DNA of 37,375 nucleotides from Chloromonas sp. AAM2 (taxonomy: Eukaryota > Chlorophyta > Chlorophyceae > Chlamydomonadales > Chlamydomonadaceae): NCBI GenBank assembly GCA_004335635.1, contig QAXH01004700.1, forward strand, positions 1,253 to 38,627, read 5' to 3'. The notes under the pieces were generated by a model. It was not told the origin of the DNA, searched no databases, and saw only the letters and a list, made by a program, of their open reading frames with translations. A program made the translations under genes and the position numbers. This document shows, in pieces, positions 23,001 to 33,400 of the stretch (the stretch's first letter is position 1; each line of letters starts with the position of its first letter).

Positions 23001-25982
23001 ATGCGGACGTGGCGGCCAGTGAGAGCGTGAGGGGTGCGGAGGCGCATGCACGTGCTGAGCGGGCGGAGCGGCATGTGGCGTCACTCCAAGCAGCACTGGG
23101 TGCCACCATGGCACAGTTGAAGCAACAGGTGGGAGAGAAGGGGGTGGCGTAAAGTGGGGAGAGAGTGATCAGAGCTGCAAAGACAAGCGGTTGATGTGAG
23201 AATCAGGCCTCAGGCCAGGCCTGTGGACACTTGTCGTGCATGACATGTGTTTGCAAGCTCTTGCATTGTCGCTGTGATGCAGTAGGATAGATATGTTAGA
23301 TGCAATCACGTGAATGAAGAATCTTGTATAATATGAATAGTATTGATGATCATGTGCGCTGGGTCAAGCAAATGACAAGGCGCAAGAACATCAGTTGGGG
23401 GGGAGGCGGCGCGGCGAGGGCTTATTCGCCAGATAGCAGTACTACAGCAGTTCATGCTGTGCCGCTTGTGCAGGAAACGATGCGTGCCAAGCTGGCGGGT
23501 GCTGACAAGACATCAGAGGCCGACAAGGTGGGCTGTGCTCGTATCTCCTCCACCTGCTTGCAGCCATGTGCGCTGTCAACTGATCTTAAACTATCATGCA
23601 CACGTAATGTCATTAATCCGCAACACCCATCATGCATCGTATACTACACAGACTTTATCATACTGTACATGTTGATTAGCCGTGAGAGACATCAGGATTG
23701 CAGCACTCATATACGTCTTGAACACTCATTCTGGCGCAGAGGCCATGCAATCCATCATGTACTGCATGGTGATGCCTCTCATGGTGATGTCTCTCACAGC
23801 CCATGCGCCCTCCAGTGTTGTCACACATTGTGTCACATGATGGTGTGTGTTTCTATTACTGCCAGGCTCGTTTGGCCGCCGTGTCGGCCGAGTTGGCCGC
23901 CAAGACCACTGAGCTGGTCAGGCACCGGGCAGACCTGGAGAGAGCTGCCAACATGATGGAAGGTGGGGGAAGAAGGGGGACGGAACGCAAGAAGAGCCCG
24001 AGGGAGCCTCGGAAAACCTTGAAAGAGAGAAGATTGGGAAGGATGGCAAGGGTGGGGCAGTCCGGGGAAATCCACAGAAGCATGCATGAGCGGGCAGCTC
24101 AGGCCATTGAACGAATAGAAGCATGGCACGTCCTCTGAAACTGGGTCTCAGGGTAGCGCCTGTTCACACACACAATCCTGACCGCTGTTGCCATGCAGAT
24201 TCACGCGCAGTCCAGGCCCAGCTGTCAGAGCAGCTGCAACACACAACTAGGGAACTCCAACGGCTGGCAGTGCAGAGCAGCGGGACACAGCGGGGACGAG
24301 ACAGCAGGGATGGTCATGCACGCGATGGTGGAGGAAACAGTCATGAAAACGGCCGTGGGAGTGGGGATGGGGTAGGTGGGTACACCAGTCCTGGGCAGGA
24401 GACCACCAGTCGCTACCAGCCGCAGCAGCAGCAGCAGGAGCCACAGGAGCAGGAGAGGTCACAGCGGCAGCAGGAACAGCACCAACAGCAGCAGTTGCAA
24501 CCACAGCTGTCACAGCAGCGGCAGCAGTCAGAGCAACAGCAGCAACAGGAGCAGCAGCAGCAGCGGTTGCAGAGGCAGCAGGAGCAGCCAGAACAGAAAC
24601 AGCAGCAGCAGGATCAGCATGTGTCCATGCATGGTCGCATGGATGCATCAGGAGGCACCCCGCATGAGTCCTCCCATGCCATGTCAGCACCCCATATGGG
24701 CGATGAGGGTGATGGGGGTGAGGATCTGTCCATGCTGCTCAAGTACATGGAGAGGGAGCTGAGCATGCTGTCAGGTGAGGCACGTGAGGGTTATCAGATC
24801 AGGCTGATGTCATGGCCATGTGTGGGTAGGTGTGTCTCACGTCAGGGGCAACTATTTAACGGGATGGACCAATCAGAACCAACAGCCAGATCCATGCAAG
24901 TTCTTGCAGCTGCAGACCTGGCCCATCAAACACAGTGTGTCCTGCTGTTACAAGCCAGACTTGCTAGGGCCTGCATGCCAATCGTGTCACGTGATGGCTC
25001 ACATGGATGATGTAATCAGGTGCATAAATGGCAGACCAAAGCACTTGACATCAACATGCAGTTTGCATGGTCGTGTCTTGATGCAGGTGGCCTTGCCGAC
25101 CGTCAGGCAGTCAGCATGGGCCTCATGTCGCGCATGGCCGCCGTCAAGAAGGCACTGAGAGCACAGGGCATGGCCGGCCTGGGCACTCGGGAAAACCTGA
25201 CTGTGCCCGCAAATTGGGGCTCCGATGCATCATCACAAGACAACCAACAGCAGCAGCAGAAACGGTCGCCTTCGCCTGCAGTGCCTGGTAGGTTTTTCCC
25301 TGCCGCCCCCCCTAGTGGCCAATGCTCCCCAAGCGCCTCTTTCAACTCGCGTGCAGCCGGCGCAGCGGGAAGCGTTCGGGGCGGGAGTGGGACGGGGGCG
25401 TCAACGTTGGGTGTGGCTAGCACGTTGAGCCGGCCGCATACTGGCACGCCGTATGACTCGCACAGTACTTACACTGTGCCGTCTGTGGCGGGGTTGGGGT
25501 CGGATGCGGGCACTCCGTGGCACACGACTGGCCGTTACGCCCCGCCGCTGCAAAACCAGGAGCGCAAGCGGGACGGCCGGGACAGGGATGCTGGTGTATG
25601 GGGTGGGAGCGGGGCGGCAGGAGGCGGGGTGACGGGGCGGGGCGGGGTTGATGTGGGACGGTTGCTTGCGGATGCTGCAGATGCGGTGGCAGCTGCTACA
25701 GCGGCCACAAAAAGTCGTGGGGGCGGGGCGCGCGGAAGCGGGAGCGGGGCATCGTCCCCGTCAGCGATCACAAGTAGTGCGGCCGCGGGGAGGCCGTTGG
25801 GGCGGGGGGTTGAGGGGTCAGGCTTGCATCTGCTGCGGGCATACCAGGCAGCATCCGGAGGGTCCGGGGCGGGGACAGGAGTGGGAACGGGGCTGGCGGC
25901 GGAGACGTCAATGGCGTCGTGTGTTGCGGGTGTTGATCACGCGCTTGCTGCCCTAGCCGCCGGGCCACACTACTCTGACTGA
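17120..25982 (+). CDS. Large coiled-coil protein (about 1101 residues), function unknown
   Basis: Fifteen exons with consistent phases: 17120-17215, 17748-17857, 18398-18605, 18974-19156, 19660-19784, 20085-20205, 20559-20702, 21093-21166, 21520-21625, 22151-22360, 22823-23128, 23474-23527, 23866-23962, 24199-24774 and 25087-25982 (TGA). Exons 1-13 give Glu/Ala/Leu/Arg-rich heptads typical of a long coiled coil, e.g. ARLEAADLRLAELQAELDL, QRELAEARAELDRAREE and EKQAQLQSALQRAKHM, with an Ala-rich stretch in exons 2-3. Exon 11 has His-rich 11-residue repeats; exon 14 a long Gln-rich tract from CAG repeats. A short conserved-looking helix pair, LSMLLKYMERELSMLSG and VSMGLMSRMAAVKKALRAQG, flanks the last intron. 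The C-terminal 250 residues are Gly/Ser/Ala-rich and probably disordered. No signal peptide, membrane segment or catalytic motif is visible. A golgin, centrosomal or flagellar scaffold would fit, but nothing decides between them. All introns are GT-AG except intron 7, which has a GC donor. Confidence 0.75.
17981..18008. repeat. (ATC)n microsatellite in coiled-coil gene intron 2
   Basis: About nine CAT/ATC triplets in a row, intronic. Confidence 0.9.
19163..19370. repeat. GT-rich tract with (TG)n core in coiled-coil gene intron 4
   Basis: About 200 bp of GTGTG-rich sequence directly after the exon 4 donor, with a pure (TG)n core at 19209-19239. Confidence 0.85.
19975..20062. repeat. (CA)n tract in coiled-coil gene intron 5
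   Basis: Interrupted, then pure CA repeats ending 22 bases before the exon 6 acceptor at 20084, where they may serve as part of the pyrimidine-containing acceptor region. Confidence 0.85.
20958..21072. repeat. TGTATGA/TGTACAA minisatellite in coiled-coil gene intron 7
   Basis: Units of TGTATGATGTATGATGTACAA (shown in shortened form: TGTATGA repeated, closed by TGTACAA) repeat across about 115 bp and end some 20 bases before the exon 8 acceptor. Confidence 0.85.
22871..22990 (+). repeat. 33-bp coding repeats (11-residue His-rich units) in exon 11 of the coiled-coil gene
   Basis: Three in-frame units of about 11 residues, ADMAATRHANH, ADMATTRHVDH and ADMAAARHVAH, followed by a partial degenerate unit. 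An 11-residue period continues a coiled coil in hendecad form, with His at fixed positions. Confidence 0.8.
24415..24621 (+). repeat. CAG-rich repeat encoding a Gln-rich tract in exon 14 of the coiled-coil gene
   Basis: Imperfect CAG/CAA codons broken by Glu, Arg, Ser and Pro codons, in frame with the flanking coding sequence. Expected to form an extended or disordered linker. Confidence 0.9.
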
Positions 25983-26475
25983 CAACATAATTATATGTTT
26001 ATTTACCGTCACAGGACACCGAACGTGATGAGCACAGCCCTGCCCTACCTTGAGCACGGCAACAGAAACACTGGCAGACTTGTTGCTGCTTACCCTGCCA
26101 TGCGTGAACCGATATGTATGTGCATGTTTATCTGCCGTGCACCAATCTTGTCATAAAGTCCCTCTATTATTGGGCCATCGTCGGGTGAGGATATAAATCT
26201 TTGGGTTTGCCATTGTTCACTGCTTGCTTTCAAAGGCAATTTGCCTTGCTGCACAGTCAGCAGCTGTAACGAGTGCATGCACAGCAAGAAAAAGCACAGA
26301 TCGCCACAATGTGAGGTGCCCTCAGATTCCTGCCTCCTAGCTGCACGAGGAGAGAAGGAGGTGTTTGATACAATCCTTTGCAGCCTGGCACTCAAGCCTG
26401 GCTGACACATCGATATGGCTGCTTCCCATCACACCTTGATCAACGCTCAGTCTGTTTCAAGTCGTCAAACACTGT
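25983..26475. other. 3' flank of the coiled-coil gene
   Basis: Should contain the 3' UTR of the coiled-coil gene. A minus-strand frame at 26410-26090 has no recognisable motif and is not supported. Confidence 0.4.
26265..26269 (+). terminator. Candidate TGTAA poly(A) signal for the coiled-coil gene
   Basis: TGTAA lies about 283 bp after the stop codon at 25982, a normal 3' UTR length for chlorophycean genes. Confidence 0.4.
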
Positions 26476-26820
26476 TTAGGGCTTACAAACTTCCTCAGTT
26501 TCACAGTTTCTGGATTGGCACTCACACAGTGGCTGCGATGACACAGGGTGCTGAGTTACAGGTTTACTAGCCTGGTCTTGGCTTGTTGCCATAGGAGGGC
26601 AAGGTCTATCATTGTTTGGTCTCATTCTCCTGACCATACCAGTCACTACTGTTGGGGTTTCATTACAGCCTGGGTTGGGCTGGGCTGACAAATCATTGCA
26701 TGCGGCTGAGTTGTGCCGAGATCTGCAGCTGGAATGCGCTTCCACGGTCGCAATTCGCCATGGCTGAGGGACATCATCAACCAGCAGCTCCCTTGCCTGT
26801 TGGACCTGACGTTCCCACAT
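26476..26820 (-). CDS. Unidentified coding-like ORF
   Basis: A 114-residue frame starting MWERQVQQARELLVDDVPQP, then Ser/Asn/Pro-rich. The first 30 residues look like a real helix-forming protein segment; the rest is weaker. It lies just downstream of another coding-like piece (26948-26823) on the same strand, so both may be exons of one minus-strand gene, but the splice sites that would join them are not convincing. No family recognised. Confidence 0.25.
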   Translation of the reverse strand: MWERQVQQARELLVDDVPQPWRIATVEAHSSCRSRHNSAACNDLSAQPNPGCNETPTVVTGMVRRMRPNNDRPCPPMATSQDQASKPVTQHPVSSQPLCECQSRNCETEEVCKP

Positions 26821-26822
26821 GA

Positions 26823-26948
26823 CTAGGTAAACTTTAGAGCGACAACATTTTCCAGCATGTGTGGCATCACGTCCCGCATACGCAATACGGCAGCGTCCAC
26901 CCCTGTATTGCTCAGCAGCAGTTCTGGCTCAATATGTCCCCCATACCC
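26823..26948 (-). CDS. Coding-like exon, unknown product
   Basis: After an AG acceptor, the frame reads GYGGHIEPELLLSNTGVD, then AVLRMRDVMPHMLENVVAL, ending at a TAG. The periodic hydrophobic pattern is protein-like, yet I cannot place it in a family. Its 5' border lies within a duplicated segment (26899-26976), so the acceptor is present in a copied context. Upstream partner exon is uncertain; the ORF at 27231-27058 is on the same strand but ends at its own stop codon. Confidence 0.3.
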   Translation of the reverse strand, partial: GYGGHIEPELLLSNTGVDAAVLRMRDVMPHMLENVVALKFT

Positions 26949-26976
26949 CTGTATTGCTCAGCAGCAGTTCTGGCTC
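26899..26976. repeat. 32-bp direct repeat
   Basis: ACCCCTGTATTGCTCAGCAG and the next 12 bases occur at 26899-26930 and 26945-26976. On the minus strand each copy encodes EPELLLSNTG in one frame and also contains an AATACAG acceptor-like site. Confidence 0.9.
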
Positions 26977-27057
26977 CCAACATTTAGCAACAACCTGTGC
27001 GTGAGCTTCCCGACTGAATTGGAACTGAACTAACAACTAAATGAAAAACGGAATGAA

Positions 27058-27231
27058 TTAGCCACATGCTGCGGCGTCGCCGCCCTTCTTGATCAACGCA
27101 TGAATGAACAGTCCATCCTCACTGTTGTAAGTCAGCAGCACATACGCCTGTGTGGCACATCGAAAGCTTTCCTGGCGCGGCAGTGCTTCTTTCTCTTGCG
27201 CAGCCCAGATCACCGGTGTTGAACTCGACAT
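27058..27231 (-). CDS. Small unidentified ORF (57 residues)
   Basis: ATG at 27231, TAA at 27060-27058. The sequence starts MSSSTPVIWAAQEKEALPRQ and later reads AYVLLTYNSEDGLFIHALIK, with charged and hydrophobic residues spaced as in a folded domain. No family recognised. It faces the retropepsin-like gene head-to-head across about 312 bp. It may be a whole small gene or the first or last exon of a larger minus-strand gene that includes the pieces at 26.5-26.9 kb. Confidence 0.4.
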   Translation of the reverse strand: MSSSTPVIWAAQEKEALPRQESFRCATQAYVLLTYNSEDGLFIHALIKKGGDAAACG

Positions 27232-27543
27232 TACATCAAGGCGGCGGGCGTCTACGCGTTCAGGGTTTGGTGCATCAAGGTGGGTCTAGTCGGTGACCAC
27301 ATCTGTGGCAAGCAGTGATGCCCAATGCGCCGGGATTCATTCTGCACATTGTGCGCAGTGTTTATAGCTGTGGCTAGCTGAGCGTTCATGCACATCACGC
27401 TAGCTACGCGTTGGAAATACAGAAAGTCACACGGTCTACATTCATGCATTCCCTACATGCATGCAACTCCCGTGAGTTTATGCCCATGCCTTACATTGTA
27501 TGTGTCATGCTGACTGAGTGGTTGTGCCAACCTACAGGTCGCT
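27232..27543. promoter_or_regulatory. Divergent intergenic region before the retropepsin-like gene
   Basis: About 312 bp between two divergent starts. A CTACAG acceptor-like site lies eight bases before the ATG at 27544, so an upstream non-coding or coding exon of the protease gene is possible. No clear core-promoter motif. Confidence 0.3.
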
Positions 27544-28032
27544 ATGCTGTCTCCAGAGATAACCAGCAACGAGCAGATGCAGCTTTGCGAGGAGGACTTC
27601 CCAAAGGAGCATGTCAACTGTGCACACCCCGGTGACTACAGAGTCACAAGAACGCCCATCCAGGCGGAGCACGCCTACCCCCGCTGCTTTGTCCGACACG
27701 CGCGACTCCTGTGGCGCGTCTCCTGGCAGTGTGGCCCTGAGCACTTCTACCCTCTGACCTTTGTTCTCGACACCGGTGCACCCAAGCAGATGTACTTTGC
27801 AGACAAAGCCATGACGCACTTGACGATCCACGATATCATCAAATGGGACGAGGACTTGGGCGTTCACTGGGTGATGCTGAATGGGCTCAAATGCAGCGTG
27901 GAACGCACCCCTAGCGGCTGTGGCGGCGCCAACATCATCGGATTAAAGCTCCTGATGCGCATGGGGCTGACACTGTCAGAGTCCAAGCAGCCTTTCAGCT
28001 TCTCACCGGAGTGGGATGTTCTGCGGCCCTAG
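27544..28032 (+). CDS. Single-domain retropepsin-like aspartic protease
   Basis: One uninterrupted frame of 162 residues. TFVLDTGAPKQMYF carries the Asp-Thr-Gly catalytic triad (Asp at about 76), and ANIIGLKLLMRMG at about 129-141 fits the hydrophobic-hydrophobic-Gly block that completes the retropepsin fold. With one Asp-Thr-Gly the protein would act as a homodimer, as known for retroviral-type and DDI-like proteases. There is no reverse transcriptase, integrase, gag frame or LTR around it, so it looks like a host gene. An acceptor-like CTACAG directly upstream means more N-terminal sequence could exist. Substrate unknown. Confidence 0.65.
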   Translation: MLSPEITSNEQMQLCEEDFPKEHVNCAHPGDYRVTRTPIQAEHAYPRCFVRHARLLWRVSWQCGPEHFYPLTFVLDTGAPKQMYFADKAMTHLTIHDIIKWDEDLGVHWVMLNGLKCSVERTPSGCGGANIIGLKLLMRMGLTLSESKQPFSFSPEWDVLRP

Positions 28033-30438
28033 AGGTTGACCATCTTCTCCAACGGCTTTTAGTTGTGCTGTACGTAACCTGCCCTTCTCGGCTTTCTCTC
28101 GATCCAAGACGCTGGCCAGGAGTTTCTTCGTTGGCTTCTTGTTTTGTCATGCTTACCAATGCAGTTTGATACATCGCTCTATTTCTATTTACCCTCTCAC
28201 ACCCTTGTCACACCCCCTCACACCTTGAGTAGATGACTGTATCCAACTTGTAGTTTGATTAAATCAGGGGTGCTGTACCAGGACTAGGTTGTTACCTGTC
28301 TGTTACAGCTATGTTTGTCATACTTCAATAATTTACAAGCCGTTACCATGGTACGCAGCTGGCAGCACGAATGCTTATGTCTTCATCACAAGACTCTGCA
28401 CGACATTCACCTTATCACAACATCGCTATCTTATTCCCTGTCGTGTGCTTGCCTTCATGCTTGTCGTTAACTTGAAATCCTTGGGTTCCATTACTGTTAG
28501 ATGAGAGCACCCTTGCAGTGCCAACTGGACAGTGGAGCATTACTATTTTAGCCACTAGTATTTAACCCAGGGCATGACACTCGTACATTCCTCTTCTTAT
28601 CTTCAAGCCACACATCGTTACTCGTTCGAGTGAAGCGAGGCTCACTGACATCTGTAAGGAGCTGCCTTCTGATCATGTGAGTACCTTTCTGCGTAAGCAG
28701 AGTGAGCCACCACAGCTATTCCGCTAGGCTATCTCTGCAGTCCAAAACTCATAGCGTCTAGGGCTGACATGCAGACGATGGTCCAGACTGCTGGGTTGGG
28801 GGCTGCAGGAGCCACAACGCTGCTTGATACACGTCCGACACGGCATGAGCGGCGGAAACCTGCAATTGAATCGCTACTGGGCAGTCCCAGAAGGCGTGCT
28901 GCCGGCACGTTGAGGAGAGCGTGGAAGACGAGGAGCAAGGGCATGTCTAGGGTCTGACGCGCGCCCTAGGAATGGAGTCGATGGCCATGCGCCACGGCGT
29001 CGCCTTGAGAGTAATGGCGCAGGACACCGCAGCAAGGGCCAAACGGAACCGAGCAATTGCAGCTTTGACTGTAGCGCGGGGGGCACGGAGGAACATAGGC
29101 AGCGGATCGCGTCTGAGTGATGTCTGATGTCAGGAGGAGCGTGCAAGTGCGGACTGGGATGGTCTTGGTGATGGATGTAAGGTCAACGGGAGGACGAGGG
29201 CTTGGGGGAGGCGGCCAGTGGAGCGTCTGAAGGGTTGGTGGAGATGCGGCTGGGGCAGTGGGGAGTGGTAAGGGTGTCATGGACGGATAAGTTGTGCTGG
29301 GCTCCGAACGGCCAACAATCTGTAGGGCCACTGCCATGTGCGTGAGGGCGCCTGGCGGGAGGTGATGGGGTTGGGGAGGGAATATTGAGGACACCCTGGG
29401 CGACAGTAGCAGGTGTAGAGAGGGTGGCACACAGCAGCGTTTGGGCAGGACGGAGAGCAGGGCAGGCGTGATGCAGGAGAAAGGCAGCCAAGGCTGTCCA
29501 GGGTGGGTGGGGCAGGGGTAGAGGGGCGGGCTGGGGNNGGCGGGCTGGGGCTGGGGAGAGGTTGGGTCCTGGCTACGAGGGCTCGCAGGAAGTAGAGCAG
29601 CTAGGAGGCTGGCAGCCAAGGCTCGCAGACACGAGATGAGGGCAGGCAGTTTAGGGGAGCAGGGCCAGGAGGACGGGCCTGTAGTGGAAGGTAGGGAGAG
29701 GCAGTTGGGGCCTTCAATTCAGGTGGGCATCCTTACATGTGGGTAGGTACCCATGTCAGATACGGTATGAATGAAGGCACGGTCATCAAGTAGCAAAGTA
29801 AAGCTCAGGAATTTTAGCAACGCTCACGTTTGCCGTCCAGGCACTTGTAGAGCTTGGGCATGAAATGAATGAATCGGTTATTGTTACCAAGAAACACGTC
29901 AAATCTGAAAAACGGGCAAGAATTACAAAACAGTTCACAGTTGGTCAGACGCAGTATAAGAAACGGATTAGAACGCAGAGATCGGCTGACAATTGGTCAG
30001 GGGCACACCGATCAGATGTAAGCAGAGCAAGTGGGCGATCAAATGCTTGTTACCAATGATCACATTCGAAGAAAGCAATAAGGATCATGAATCAGTTGAC
30101 AGGTGGTCAAGTGCAGTGCGATGAAATGTATGCAGGGCCAAACAGGATGGCCAAACGTCCAATTGTTAAACACGGCGCCATGTCATGGTGGAGCCATGCC
30201 CCGCATGGCTGCATCGCAGACAGGCTCCTTCACTCAGCGCAGTCAAACCTGAGCTGCAGCCAGCCTTGACTCCAAACGTAAGCATCTGTGGCCGTAACAT
30301 GACGCCCGGGCAAAGGACAAGCGACCTCCCTTTGCACGACCCTTAACTAATCGCTAAAGGGCCCCGAGCAAAACTGAACTTTGCTCTTGGGCAGCAGGGC
30401 CTGGTTGGTTGACTCTTCCTCCTGCTTTCCCTCAGGCC
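28033..30438. other. Intergenic region with a GC-rich, low-complexity core
   Basis: No supported gene. From about 28770 to 29740 the sequence is GC- and purine-skewed; the minus-strand 217-residue frame (29619-28966) is a Pro/Ser-rich run across an assembly gap and the plus strand also has short frames (28986-29129 reads MAMRHGVALRVMAQDTAARA), so strand and coding status are unclear. 29850-30260 has plus-strand frames with no motif. The region must hold the 3' ends of the convergent protease and PLAT genes. Confidence 0.4.
29537..29538. other. Assembly gap (NN)
   Basis: Two undetermined bases inside a GGGGCTGGGG-type low-complexity stretch; the true length there is unknown. Confidence 0.98.
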
Positions 30439-33400
30439 TCAGCTGCTGACAGTGGATGACAGGTACAGGGCGTACTGCTTTTCCCACTGCGAGTACTCAA
30501 GTGGAGGGTCGTACGTGCTGGCGCCCGTCACTGGGTTGTGAAAGTAGGTCACCACGTAGCGGGGGTCCTGGGGGGCAGGGGCAGCGGCACACAGGCAGGA
30601 GAACGCTTTCACCACGTGCGTGTGACTGTGCGTGCGACTGTGCGTGTGAGGTGTGGGTGTGGCAGTGGAGAACTCCTCGTCTTGGGTGCTGTGTGGGCCA
30701 TCCACTGTCCTCCATCTCAGGTTCCCACAAGTCACGTGCAAGAAGATTATTACACTACTGAAGTACGCAAAAGAAGGGCGCGCTACTCAAAGGTAGGGAA
30801 CTGCAAGGGCACTTAGCAGTTGCACGGCCCGGTACAACACGTCTATAGTAGGGGGTTCATGAAAGGCGAGTGGTACAGAGTTGGTGTTATGCATCCAAGA
30901 GTGCGCACGTCTCCCACCTGTGGGTAAGGCATGGTGTGTTTCTGCCAGTCCGTCCGGGGCTCTGCTGTGCGTGTGCCGGTGCCTGTGTCCCGGCTCAGGC
31001 GCCGCTTGACGTCCCCCTCCTTCATACCGGGCAGATCGCGGAACTCGGACTCACTCAGAATCTGAGAGGGGCAGGCAGCGCAGGCAGAGACGGTACAGGT
31101 GATTGGAAACTCGGTCTGAGATGGCGACCATCCGTGCAAACACTGCAAAGCCAGTAGTGCTTGACAAAAGCCGTGCATCCAGCTTCACTGTGCTCACTGC
31201 AGTCAGCACATCCGTTTTTTTATACCTCCGCAAAAAAGGCCGCCGCCGCAAAGAAGACAGAATTGGCAATGCCTCCATCCACACCCCACCAGCGGTCACC
31301 TGTGGGCTGATGCCGGGGTCTCCGGGTTGAGGTCGCTTCATGGGTTGGCCGGGGGCAGCGGCGGCACCTGCACAAACAGACATGGGTGAAAAGAAACGTT
31401 CAACGTCAAACAAGCCGCAAGACATGACTTGCGCGGAACCGGCACGGAATCAGACGACGACAACAACAACAAGTCAACAGCCCTGAAACCCGGCTGCCCC
31501 GCCGTATCATACCAGTAATGATCGAGCCTTCTTGGCTAGCAATGAAGCTGTCTGCGGACTGACGCGAACAGGAGCTGTACCTCTCCACCAGCAACAGAAC
31601 TTGCACCGCCACCCCGTAGACTGAACCCTACCAGTGGGGGCAGCAGCTTGTTGAGCCGCTTGCTGCATGGCCTGTTGTCCCGCATGTGTCTGCGAGGGGT
31701 GCGCCCCTGCCACCAGCGTCAAGGGGCGAGTCAGCCCCTTGTCCTCGCCCCCCTTGAGCCAGGCATTGAACACAGCCTCGTACTTCGAGCCGTAGGGGGA
31801 GGCCTCAAGGATGGCCTTGGACACGTACCAGTCCGAGCCAAAGCCCGACCCGTCGTGCCACAGCTGCACATCCCAGGGCAGGGAAAATCAATCAAGTAAA
31901 ATGAAGTGATTACAGTACATTCATTCAAAAACAGGTCAACGAGTCGTTTATGCTTGGGTCCAGTAATGCACGACACGGCAAGGACTGAGCAGCCACTGTT
32001 TGCCCTCATTCCCACGGCCCCGCAGCCATCACACATTCAACATACCCGCAGTGTGTCCCGCTGCCATCACGTCCCGCTTATCCACTATCCTGGTCCAGTT
32101 TCAACCCCACCATGGCATGGCATACCCTTGCCCGCTGCCTGCTGTTCCCTCACTTCCTGAACATACACCCCCTTGCAAACCTGTGTCTGAACCTCCTCTT
32201 AAACCTGCCCCTGAACCCTAGCCCTGTCCCGTTGACACTCACAGTGATGGCGGCCAGATCCCCACAGTCAGGCAGACGCACACTGAACCGATCCGAACTG
32301 TTGCGCTCAAACAGAGACTTCTTCTGCACACAGTGTGATGTGGTGAAGTGAGAAGGAGGGGACAGGTACGACCAGCCAGCTGCAGACCACATGCAGACCA
32401 CATGCGGTCAGCAGACATGAACATCATGCAAAATAAAAGGAAGGTCCCACAGACAACTCAGCATACAGCAAAGCTTCAGCGCCGTCCCTCTGTTCTTGGT
32501 AAAGCATCTCAGTGTACATCGGGCGGTTGAGAACAACTGCAATGTTGCGCAGAGTTTCCCCACCTGCTCAAAGGTGTGTGTGACCTTGCCCCTGCTGCCG
32601 TTGACAGTGCAGGAGACGGTGGCATCGGTCCCGGCCCCGTACTTATCGCCCGTCACCACCGTCACGTCGTACTGTATGGGCGGGGCTGGGGCGGCAGTGG
32701 GGGGGCTTTGGTCCTGGGTGTGTGTGTCGGATTGCTCGGGGGGGAGGGAGCGCAAGGGGACGTCATTGGTGACCTGAAGATAACAAAAACAAACGCGTCT
32801 CTGAGGGTGGAATGACTGGTGTAGAGACAACAGCACGGACCCACGCGTACTGCCAGACGTGAGTGAGTGTGCTGAGTGTGCTGAGTGTGCTGAGTGTGCT
32901 GAGTGTGCTGAGTGTCCTGAGTGTCCTGAGCGCAGAGGTGGGACAGGCGGCCTGACCAGCCCGGAGCAACAGGAAAAGAAACGTAATTAGGGGAGGGCCA
33001 AGTCAAGGGAGCTATCATCGCACATCATTCCCAATACTTGGCACTCAGATTTGACGGAACTGACTCGCCCAGACAAGAAAACGAGTCAGGTTACGTTAGG
33101 CTGTCTGGGGAACCAGCTGGCAGTATCCAAGCTGCTAACTCTTACCAAACCCTACACAAGCGGCACGCGTGCGTGCCAATTTCAACTCTGCCCCGCACCT
33201 TAGCCGGTAGGACGGCTCCCTGCTTGGGCAGCCACTCGCCCATGTCGAACCGCCACTGCCTCTGAGAGGGCAGGTGGGTGGCGGTCAGGCAGTCCAGGTG
33301 CCAGGCGTCGCCCACGAGGCCGCTGTGATCCAACCACACGCGAGCGCTGGACAGCTCACCTGTGTGGGCACGTGTCAACTGGACTAACGGATTAGTAACC

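Noticed and set aside
24247..24690. Ala-rich minus frame
   Set aside because: Antisense of the CAG-rich exon 14 of the coiled-coil gene.
27544..28032. LTR retrotransposon
   Set aside because: Only the protease-like domain is present; no reverse transcriptase, RNase H, integrase, primer-binding site or LTRs seen within several kb.
28966..29619. Pro/Ser-rich minus frame of 217 residues
   Set aside because: Runs across an NN gap, has low-complexity composition and no motif or splice support.
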